From contig JBFGCM010000063.1 in assembly GCA_041581135.1 (NCBI GenBank), positions 1-22,599 on the forward strand: a DNA stretch of 22,599 nt, read 5' to 3'. Origin of the DNA: JBFGCM01 sp041581135 (GTDB taxonomy: Bacteria > Actinomycetota > Acidimicrobiia > Spongiisociales > UBA5794). A program made the translations under genes and the position numbers. The notes beneath the pieces are model-generated. The model did not search any database. It was not told the DNA's origin and was given only the letters and a program-made list of their open reading frames with translations. This document shows positions 13,543-21,900 of the stretch, piece after piece (position 1 is the first letter of the stretch; each line of letters starts with the position of its first letter).

Positions 13543-15105
13543 ATGGACGCCGAGCTGGTGCTCGAGATGAAGGGGGTGTCGCGCCAATTCGGCGCGGTGC
13601 GAGCGCTGACGGATGTCAGCTTCGACTGCCGCGCCGGAGAGGTGCACGCCCTCGTCGGCGAGAACGGCTCCGGAAAGTCGACGCTCCTCGGGATCGCATC
13701 CGGATTCGTCGATCCCGATCTGGGGACGGTGTGGATCGGCGGCGAGCCGCTACGACGTGACTCGCCGGCATTGGCTCGGAAGCTGGGGCTAGCCATGGCC
13801 TATCAGGACGGCTCGTCGGTGCATGCCGAGCCGGTGAAGAACAACCTGTACTACGCGGCGCCGCCCGAGCAGCGCCCACCGTTCCATCGCCGCAAGAAGT
13901 GGGCGCGGCGGGTGCTCGCCGAGTTCGATCTCGATCTGGAGCTGTTCCCGGACGCGCCGGCCGGGTTCTTGACCATGGCGGAGCGGCAGCTCTTCGAGGT
14001 GGCCAAGGCACTCGTCACCCACCCGAAGGTGTTGTTGCTCGACGAGCCCACCACGGCGCTGGGCCCCGACGAGGTGGAGGCCTTGCATCGGACGATCGTC
14101 GCTTGCCGCGATCGCGGCGTGGGTGTGGTGTACGTCAGCCATCGCCTGCCGGAGGTGCTGGAGGTGGCCGATCGCATCACGGTGCTTCGAGACGGGACGT
14201 ATCAGGGCACGTTCGACGCCGCCGCGACCACCGAGCCCGAGCTGGTGGAGCGGATCGTGGGCCGGCCGTTCGAGGCGGCCTTCCCTCCCCCCACACCGAC
14301 CACCGACAAGCCGCTAGAGGTCCTGGTGGTCGACGGCCTCCAGGGCCAATCGTTCGGACCGGTCACCTTGACGTTGCACAGCGGCGAGATCGTCGGCGTG
14401 GCGGGTGCGGAAGGCAACGGGCAGTCGCAGCTGTTCGACTGCCTTGCCGGGCGGGTCCCGCCGCGGGCAGGGCGCGTGGTGTGCGACGGCACCGAGCTGA
14501 CCCTCATCTCCACCCACGAGGCAGTGGGGGCCGGCGTCATGTTGTTGCCCGGAAACCGCAAGCTCGAGGCCCTCATGGGGGTGTTGGGCGTGAAGGTGAA
14601 CGCCACCATCCAATCGCTGGGCCGCTTCTCTCGCCTCGGCCTCTTGCGGCGCCGCTCCGAGCGCACCGCCGTGAACCAATTGGTCGAGCAACTCGAGATC
14701 CGCACCCCCTCACTCGACCAGCCTGTCGAGTTTCTCTCCGGGGGGAACCAGCAGAAGGTGTCGGTCGCCCGGTCATTCCTCAAGGAGCCCTCGGTGATCC
14801 TCGCCTACGAGCCCACCCAAGGGGTGGACGTTGGGTCTCGATTCGACATCTACAAGGCCCTCCGGGCTCGTAGCGACGCCGGCGCGGCACTCCTCGTCAA
14901 GTCGAGCGACCCCATCGAGCTCTCAGGTCTGTGCGACCGCGTCTTCGTCATGTCGCGGGGGACGATCATCGAGGAGATCCCCGGAGACGAGCTGGACGAG
15001 GTGCGCATCGTCGAGGCGATCGTGCGCGGGCCCGGCATGTCCAAGGCGGCGAGGTCTCCGCTGGGGGTGGCGATGCCGAAGGCGGCGACGGAGGAGTCGT
15101 CGTGA
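13543..15105 (+). CDS. ABC transporter ATP-binding protein, RbsA type (two fused ATPase domains)
   Basis: A protein of about 520 residues with tandem ATPase domains. Domain one has Walker A GENGSGKST (39-47) and Walker B VLLLDEPTTAL, but a degenerate signature (LTMAERQ). Domain two has a degenerate Walker A (EGNGQSQL, Lys missing) and Walker B (ILAYEPTQGVD, Tyr422 in place of Asp), but a perfect signature (LSGGNQQK). In the head-to-tail sandwich this gives one canonical composite ATP site and one degenerate site, as in RbsA-like proteins. ATG 13543 has AAGGAG at 13532-13537 and is my chosen start. GTG 13513, overlapping the binding-protein stop as GTGA, would add ten residues and is possible. 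The stop overlaps the next GTG start. Confidence 0.9.
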   Translation: MDAELVLEMKGVSRQFGAVRALTDVSFDCRAGEVHALVGENGSGKSTLLGIASGFVDPDLGTVWIGGEPLRRDSPALARKLGLAMAYQDGSSVHAEPVKNNLYYAAPPEQRPPFHRRKKWARRVLAEFDLDLELFPDAPAGFLTMAERQLFEVAKALVTHPKVLLLDEPTTALGPDEVEALHRTIVACRDRGVGVVYVSHRLPEVLEVADRITVLRDGTYQGTFDAAATTEPELVERIVGRPFEAAFPPPTPTTDKPLEVLVVDGLQGQSFGPVTLTLHSGEIVGVAGAEGNGQSQLFDCLAGRVPPRAGRVVCDGTELTLISTHEAVGAGVMLLPGNRKLEALMGVLGVKVNATIQSLGRFSRLGLLRRRSERTAVNQLVEQLEIRTPSLDQPVEFLSGGNQQKVSVARSFLKEPSVILAYEPTQGVDVGSRFDIYKALRARSDAGAALLVKSSDPIELSGLCDRVFVMSRGTIIEEIPGDELDEVRIVEAIVRGPGMSKAARSPLGVAMPKAATEESS

Positions 15106-17570
15106 CCACCGATGTCACCACCACCCGCGTCGATCGCGCCCGTCAGCTGGTGCGCAAGGTCATACGCAACGCGCGGGACAAGGACAAATGGCGCAAGGTG
15201 ATCAAGGTTCGGCTTTGGATGCCGGTCGCGCTCCAGGTGCTGTTGATCCTGGCCTTGTTGTGGTACACGAACACCCGGTTCGATGGCTTCATCAACCGGG
15301 CGAACACGTTCAACATTTTGATCCTGGCGATGCCGCTGGCGCTGGCGGCCATCGCGCAGACCCATGCAATCCTCGTGGGTTATCTGGACCTGTCGGTGGG
15401 GGCGATGATCGGGTTCGGGGTGGTTCTGGGGTCGTTCCTGATCGGCGCCGAGGCATCAACGGCGCAGATCATCCTCGGCCTGCTGGCCATTGCCGGGTGC
15501 GGCCTCGCGCTGGGTCTGGTCAACGCCGGTCTCGTGCGCGGTGTCAAGATCCCGTCGCTCATCGCCACCCTGGCAACGCTCAGCATCCTGGACGGCATCT
15601 CGCTCACCCTGCGGCCGACGGCGCAGGGCATCATCAGCCGCGATCTCGTGTCGTTCCTGACGGCTTCGATCGGGCCGGTGCCCGTGGCGTTCATCGTCCT
15701 CGTGTTGGGTGCCGGTCTCCTCGATTTCTGGCTCCACGCCTCCGGATCCGGTTTGCAGCTGCGGGCGGTGGGTTTCGATGAGCGGTCGGCGAAACGGGGC
15801 GGCATCCGCACGAACTGGATCCGGGTCCGTGCCCTCCTCCTCTCCAGTGTGCTCGCCGCCGTTGCCTCGTACTTCGTCATGGCCCGATCGCCCATCGGCA
15901 ACGCCCAGATCGGCGCGCCGTTCGCCCTCAACAGCATCACCGCAGCCGTGCTGGGCGGCGCTTCGCTGGCGGGTGGGCGGGCGACGTTCGTCGGCAGCAC
16001 CGTAGCCGCGGTGTTGCTGGCGCTGATCATCACGGTGCTGCCGTTCCTCGGCCTCTCCCCCGACGATGGCTCGATGATCATCGGGGTGCTGGTGCTGGCG
16101 GGGATCATCCTGTTCCAGGTGGGTGACCTGAAGGAGCTGGTCAAACGCAATTACCGCCGGGCCCGCCGCCTCGTGATCGGCAGCCGGGTCGTCGAGACGG
16201 CCGAGATCCCGTCCTTCTATCCCGACGGTATCGACTTCTCGGTTGCCCCCACCTCCCGGACCTTGGTGCGAGGCGGACACGTCATGTCGCTCGACCCCAC
16301 TATCGGAGATGTCGCCGGCGGCGACGTGCTCATCGAGGGGCAGCGGATCGTCGAAGTCGGCACCGGCCTGGAGGCGACCGACGCCGAGGTGATCGACGCC
16401 TCCGGCATGATCGTGATCCCGGGCTTCGTCGACACGCACCGGCACATCTGGGAAGGGCTGCTGCGCAACATCGGCACCGACGTGCCGCTGGAGGGTCGCA
16501 CCAGCTACATCTCGTTCGTGCTGCACAAACTGGCGCCGGCACACCGGCCTGAGGACGCCTACGTGGGGAACCTGGTGTCTGCGCTGGGCGCCATCGACGC
16601 CGGGGTGACGACGTTGCTCGACTGGTCACACATTCAGGGTTCCCCGGCCCACACCGACGCGGTGGTCCAGGCGCTCAACGACTCAGGTATGCGGGCGGTG
16701 TTCGCCTACGGCTTCCCGTGGTGGGGGAAGTGGGAGGAGCGGCAACCGAGTTGGTTCGTCCGCGCCGCCACCGAGCACTTCTCCACGAAGGACCAGCTCC
16801 TTACCCTGGCCCTGGCCGCTCCAGGGCCGGAGTTCACCGATTTCGAGGTGACGCGGGACCACTGGAAGCTCGCCAGGGAGGCGGGCGCCAGGATCTCAAC
16901 CCACGTCGGGGTGGGCACCTACGGCCTCGATGGCAAGGTCCAGGAGATGGGGGCGGCCGGCTTGCTGGGACCGGACACCACATACATCCACTGCACCACC
17001 CTCAATGACACCGAGATCCAGATGATCGTGGACACCGGTGGCACGGTGTCGTTGGCGTCACCGGTCGAGATGATGATGGGCCACGGCATGCCTCCCATCC
17101 AGAAGTTCCTCGACCGCGGCCTGCCACCGAGCCTGAGCGTGGACGTGGAGACCAACGTGCCCAACGACATGTTCAACCAGATGCGGAGTGTGCTGGCGCT
17201 GCAACGGACGCAAGCCGCCGCCCAAGGCAAACGGCCGATGACGGCTCGGGAGGTGCTGGCGTGTGCGACCGTGGAGGGGGCGCGCGCCAATGGGCTCGAT
17301 GCCAAGGTCGGCACGCTGACGCCGGGCAAGAACGCCGACATCGTCTTGCTGCGCACCGACCGAATGAACGTGACGCCGCTGAACGATCCGGCCACTGCGG
17401 TGGTCGCCGGCATGGACACGAGCAACGTCGATACGGTCATCATCTCCGGGCGCCTGATGAAGCGCAACGGTGAGCTGCTGCACGTGGATTGGCCTGCCGT
17501 GCGAAAGACGGCGCTCGAGTCCCGCGATCACGTGATCGCCAAGTCGGGTTTCCGATTGCCCAAGATCTGA
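15102..17570 (+). CDS. Fusion protein: RbsC-type ABC permease joined to a cytoplasmic amidohydrolase
   Basis: A single 822-residue frame. Residues about 37-350 are an RbsC-type permease: first membrane segment MPVALQVLLILALLWY, the loop VGYLDLSVGAM, and the second signature AVLGGASLAGG. A basic linker (about 351-380; KRNYRRARR) would lie on the cytoplasmic side. Residues about 383-822 are a full cytosine deaminase/chlorohydrolase-type amidohydrolase: LVRGGHVMSLDP, IPGFVDTHRHIW with H446/H448, ISTHVG with H601, YIHCTTLN with H630, LSVDVE with D681, and GTLTPGKNADIVLL at the end. All expected metal ligands are present. No SD or stop separates the halves. The GTG start overlaps the ATPase stop (GTGA). 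The inferred role is import and immediate hydrolysis of the transported compound. A basecalling frameshift joining two genes is the alternative, though the junction shows no sign of one. Confidence 0.88.
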   Translation: MTTDVTTTRVDRARQLVRKVIRNARDKDKWRKVIKVRLWMPVALQVLLILALLWYTNTRFDGFINRANTFNILILAMPLALAAIAQTHAILVGYLDLSVGAMIGFGVVLGSFLIGAEASTAQIILGLLAIAGCGLALGLVNAGLVRGVKIPSLIATLATLSILDGISLTLRPTAQGIISRDLVSFLTASIGPVPVAFIVLVLGAGLLDFWLHASGSGLQLRAVGFDERSAKRGGIRTNWIRVRALLLSSVLAAVASYFVMARSPIGNAQIGAPFALNSITAAVLGGASLAGGRATFVGSTVAAVLLALIITVLPFLGLSPDDGSMIIGVLVLAGIILFQVGDLKELVKRNYRRARRLVIGSRVVETAEIPSFYPDGIDFSVAPTSRTLVRGGHVMSLDPTIGDVAGGDVLIEGQRIVEVGTGLEATDAEVIDASGMIVIPGFVDTHRHIWEGLLRNIGTDVPLEGRTSYISFVLHKLAPAHRPEDAYVGNLVSALGAIDAGVTTLLDWSHIQGSPAHTDAVVQALNDSGMRAVFAYGFPWWGKWEERQPSWFVRAATEHFSTKDQLLTLALAAPGPEFTDFEVTRDHWKLAREAGARISTHVGVGTYGLDGKVQEMGAAGLLGPDTTYIHCTTLNDTEIQMIVDTGGTVSLASPVEMMMGHGMPPIQKFLDRGLPPSLSVDVETNVPNDMFNQMRSVLALQRTQAAAQGKRPMTAREVLACATVEGARANGLDAKVGTLTPGKNADIVLLRTDRMNVTPLNDPATAVVAGMDTSNVDTVIISGRLMKRNGELLHVDWPAVRKTALESRDHVIAKSGFRLPKI

Positions 17571-17632
17571 CGGCATCGGGCGCCTCCCCAGCCGATCTGT
17601 CGGCGAGAATGACGTGAGCCCCGGAGGTGGCT
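17571..17632 (+). terminator. Gap after the operon with a small hairpin (weak terminator candidate)
   Basis: GCCGA (17591-17595) and TCGGC (17600-17604) flank a TCTG loop, 21 bases after the operon stop. The stem is only 5 bp and no T tract follows, so termination here is uncertain. The next gene's SD (GGAGG, 17623-17627) follows closely. Confidence 0.25.
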
Positions 17633-18871
17633 GTGTTGCGCCGCTTCGCAATTGTTCTGCTCGTCATGTTGGCGGGTTGCTCGACGACCGAGCCGGCAGC
17701 ACCAACGACGACGGCGCCGACCACCACGGCTGCGGTGACCAAGACGACCACCAGCCTGGCACCGACGACCACGACCACCGTTGGGCAGCCGGATCCGCAG
17801 GCCGCCCTCGATGCCTTTCTGGCGAACCTGTCGGCCGGCTCCATCGACGAGGCGTTCGACGCGATGGCGCCGGACGCCGTGTGGTCCTTCGGGCTGCTCG
17901 AGCTCATGATCGAAGAAGCGCTCCCGGCCGAGCTGGCATGGCTCGGCGGCATCTTCGAGCTGCCGCCGGATGCGACCGGCCGGGATGTGCTGGAGGCACT
18001 GCTGACCATCGACCATCGCCTCGGTGCGACGTGGCAGACCAGCGGATGTGAGGTCGTCGCCACCACGGTGAGCTGCGAGTACGTGAAGACGACGCTGCTC
18101 GATGAGATCGTCGGCATGCCGGAGAGCGGCACGGTGTCGGCCACCGTGAGCGATGCCGGGTTGGCCCGGGTCGAGGCCGTGTCCGCAGAACCGGGACCAC
18201 CGACTGCCGACGTCACGGCCTTCCTGCGCTGGGCCAGGATCCGCCGTCCCGAGGTGCGCCTCGGGCCGGTGACGCTCGGCCAGGCAGACGCCCTGGCCAC
18301 CGCAGTACCGGAGTGGATCGCTGCGGGTCGCCCCGACGTCGATTCACCGGCGGCGGGGGCTGAACCGGTCGACGTGGTGACGGCCTATGTGACGGCGCGG
18401 AACGACGGAGACTGGGAGACCCACACTGCGCTGCTCGGTGACGGCGCGCTGTTCGAGGACTTCGGATCGTGGGAGGAGTTCCAGGCGGCGCAGCTCCTCG
18501 ACCGGGACATCCTCATCCGGAGCTGCGAAGTGACGCTGGCAAGCGGCACCGAGACCACGCTGGCGTGCGACGTGACGGTGTCGGACATCATCGTCGACAC
18601 CGCCGGCATCGAGCCCGACAACCCCAACGCAACGACGTTCCGGGTGAGCGACGGCAGGGTGGTGCGGCTGCCGGAGTTCCTGCCGTCGTCGTTCCTGGCC
18701 GAGACGGCGATCGAGGAGTGGGCCCAGGCGGCGCAGCCGGATGCCTACGCCACGGCCTGCCCCAACGGCATCGCCGGCCAATCGGTGATCGACGGCCTGC
18801 CGTGCGCCACGTTCATCGCGGAACACCAGGACGAGTGGACGCCGGCAGTGGAGGCGGTGAGCAGCGGGTGA
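17633..18871 (+). CDS. Lipoprotein with two NTF2-like units, function unknown
   Basis: A protein of about 412 residues. MLRRFAIVLLVMLAGC is a lipoprotein signal with lipobox MLAGC, followed by a Thr-rich linker (about residues 15-50) and two regions that each begin like an NTF2/SnoaL-like or DUF4878-type fold: DPQAALDAFLANLSAGSIDEAFDAM and VDVVTAYVTARNDGDWETHTALL. Paired cysteines (SGCEVV/VSCEYV and RSCEV/LACDV) in each unit suggest one disulfide per unit, consistent with an extracytoplasmic location. GTG 17633 is chosen because GGAGG (17623-17627) is spaced 5 nt from it; GTG 17627 overlaps that SD. It could be read through from the operon, but the content does not link it to catabolism. It converges on the large minus-strand gene, 41 bases away. 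Confidence 0.78.
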   Translation: MLRRFAIVLLVMLAGCSTTEPAAPTTTAPTTTAAVTKTTTSLAPTTTTTVGQPDPQAALDAFLANLSAGSIDEAFDAMAPDAVWSFGLLELMIEEALPAELAWLGGIFELPPDATGRDVLEALLTIDHRLGATWQTSGCEVVATTVSCEYVKTTLLDEIVGMPESGTVSATVSDAGLARVEAVSAEPGPPTADVTAFLRWARIRRPEVRLGPVTLGQADALATAVPEWIAAGRPDVDSPAAGAEPVDVVTAYVTARNDGDWETHTALLGDGALFEDFGSWEEFQAAQLLDRDILIRSCEVTLASGTETTLACDVTVSDIIVDTAGIEPDNPNATTFRVSDGRVVRLPEFLPSSFLAETAIEEWAQAAQPDAYATACPNGIAGQSVIDGLPCATFIAEHQDEWTPAVEAVSSG

Positions 18872-18912
18872 GGCGCTGGAGAGAGGATTCGACACGTGGC
18901 CGTTCGTGCCGC

Positions 18913-21900
18913 CTATTTCCCGAGAGCCTCCAGAGCCACTGCGGCGGCTTCGTCCTTCCGGCCAAGCTCGGAGAGGAGGTTCGCGACACGCCTCAGGTTC
19001 GGGCCGTCGCCCAAGGTGCGCCACAGCTCTCTGGCCTCGCGCACGCACCGGACCGCCTGGTCGCGTTCGCGTTTGTCCGCGTACAGCAGTGCTTGCTGCA
19101 TCATCGAGTGGGCTAGGCCTGGCGGGTGGCCGAGACGACGGCAGATGCGCTCCTCTTCTCGACTCAACTCGAGCGCGGCTTCCAGTTCGCCCCGGAGGCG
19201 CATCACCACCGACTGATTCCCCAGCGCACCGGCAAGCCCGATGTCGTCTCCGATCTCGCGGCAGATCGCAGCACTCTCCTCCTGGAGCCGTCGGGCGTCG
19301 TTGAGGCGCCCTTGTTCCGCGGCGACCGATCCCAGGTTGGTGAGTGCACGTACGAGGGCGTGCCGCGCCCCGACCCTTCGAGCGAGACGCTCCGCTTCGC
19401 CGAAATGCTCCAGAGCCGCCTCCAGGTCTCCGCGCCGTAGGTTGATTGCTCCTAGGTTGCCCAACCCCAGGATGAGGCCTTCTGCGTCGTCGACTTGGCG
19501 GCTCACCTGAATCTGGCGGTCGAGCAGCACTTCGGCGCGCTCGAGGTCTCCACTGGTACCGAGGACGAGCGCTTGATTGCCCAGGGCCGTGCTCAGCCCT
19601 ATCCAATCGTCCCGGGCGCGACAGATCTCTTCTGCTTCCTCGTGCTTCTGCAGCGCCTGCGAGAGGTTCCCGAGATCGCCCAGCACGAGCCCCGTATTCG
19701 TGAGCGCGTTCGTGAGCAGGTCCGCGTCGTCGGCGGCGCGCGCCAACTGCTCTTGCTCGCGAAACCGATCCAGCGCCGCCGGCCAGTCACCCTTCAGGCG
19801 AAGCGCTATTCCGAGGTCCCCAACAGCAGCCGCCCGAGCCCGGGGATCGTCGACGCCGGTCGCCTGTTCCGCAATCCACTGTCGCAGAGGCAGCGCGAGT
19901 TCGACCGAGCCGCCGTCCTCGAGGATGTCCGCGATCTGCCACACACTTGTCGCGTACTGTTCCGGCGCGGCGACGACAGGCGCATACGCCGCTGCGCGAT
20001 TCCTGCCGATCGCCGCTTCGACGCCTGCCCAGTACTCGAGCGTCGCCGTGGCGTCGGCGGTGTGGAGCGCTGCGACGCGATCTGGATCCGACAGGAGCAC
20101 GAACAGGGGCTCCCAGTCCTCCGCTCGAGCCAGTTGCCACGGCAGCTCCTCGCGCTCTCGGTCGCCCTGACCGTCGGCACACAGCGCGGCAAGGCGCCGG
20201 TGGGCGCTGCGCCGGGCGTCTGAGGTTGCCAGGTACCTGGCCGCAACCGCCGAGCGGAAACTGTCCGACCCGATGGACATCAATCCTGCCGCGGAAGGTA
20301 CCCACGGATCGATTGCCGCCAGCAGCGTCGACCACACCCGCCGGGACACTTCCTGTGTTGCCAGCTGGGCGGCCTCGATCAGTTCGCCCTCGGTGAGACC
20401 GTGACGCGAGGCCCACAGGCTCGTGAAGCACGCCTCCACGAGGCCGGGGGCGTCGGAGGAGAAGTCGACCTCCAGCTGCCCCAGCACCATGTCGTACAGC
20501 GTCTCGACGGTGGGAGCCTCGAGATACGTGGTGGTTCGGTCTGCCAGCTCGGCAAAGCGGCCGAATACTCGCAACTCCTCCAGGAGCGACGACAGGAATC
20601 GGGGGTTGGCGCACTGGGGCGCGGCGGCGACTCGGTCGATGAGGTCCGGCTGGAGCTTCTTTCCGAATCGATCGAGGTATGTCTCGATGAGCGGGATGCG
20701 CTCTGCTTGGGACAATTCAGCGAGGGTGTGCCCAGACCATCCGCGGCGAACGAGCTCGTCGGCGATCTCTCCTGGGGCGGCAGTGCACACCAGCCACACA
20801 CCCCTGGGCAGAGGTTGCGGGATCCAGGCAAGGGGATGCCGTCCGCGCTGCGGCCGCAGCCGGTCGACGCCGTCGACCAACACGACCAGATCGCGTTCGG
20901 AACTCGCCCGCCTCAACACCTCGGCCATCGCTCGCGCCGTCTCACGATCGCCGGCCGGTCGAGAGGCGAGAAGTTGGCCGTCGAGCTCCGCTGCGAGGTG
21001 CGAGATGAGGTCATCCGGGGTCTCGCCCGACGCTACATCGGGCACGTAGTGCTCCACGACCCGCAGCGACGGGTCTGCCATGCGGCTTCGGCGCGCCCAG
21101 TTGGCCAGCAGCGCCGACTTGCCTGCGCCCGGCACGCCGACGAGGACGAGCGGCGCTCCCGTCCGCGTGACGTGTTCGTCGAGCCGTGCCAGATCCTCTT
21201 CCCGTGGGGCATAGGTACGCGTCAACCGTTTGGCGGTGGCAGCGTGAGGCACCCGCTGTTGGACGGCTCGATCGGGCACCTCGCCGGCAGGGAAGCGGGA
21301 ATCGATGGCCGCCCAGAGGTCCTCGAGGACCATTTCAGCAAGGTCATGCGGGTGCTCGTATTCCCGAGGCTCCGGCCCGGAAGCGGATGTGACGATCTCG
21401 CGGATCTCGGCCTTCAGAGCGGTTAGGGCTTCGGCCGCGGGCTCAGTGCCGGACACGAAGTCGAGTCGATCCTCGGGCGAGAGTTGCCGAAGGTAGTCCG
21501 GGTCACGGAAGTAGAACAGACACTCCGGGGTCGGTGTCGATCGCAGTGCGTATCGGATCTCGAGCTCGGTGAAGCTGTGTGGCCCGGGATCTCGGATCCA
21601 CGGATACTCCGCCAGTTGGGCCTCGTCGACGGCTGTGCCGAACGTTTGGCCCAGCAGCCCCACGAAGAACGGCCGGCACCGATCCAGCTCGGAGAGGCAG
21701 AGCTCCAGCGCTGCGCCCCGCTCCGCATCCTCCTGCCGGATACCCCATCGAAGGTCCACGTCAACCACATCGACGAGCCGTTCCTTGCATCGGCGCCGCA
21801 GTTCCGGGAACACCCTCCTGACCAGGAGATCACGCTCGGCGTGGAAGTCACGGAAGGTCGATGAGATGAACACGCGGACCGTTCGAGATCGCAGGTCGAC

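Noticed and set aside
13899..14873. 324-codon plus-strand frame within the ATPase gene
   Set aside because: Overlaps the ATPase in another frame, Gly/Arg/Ala-rich, no domain.
14931..15101. Upstream extension of the permease-amidohydrolase frame to an earlier start
   Set aside because: It lies wholly inside the ATPase gene; GTG 15102 has the GTGA coupling seen throughout the operon.
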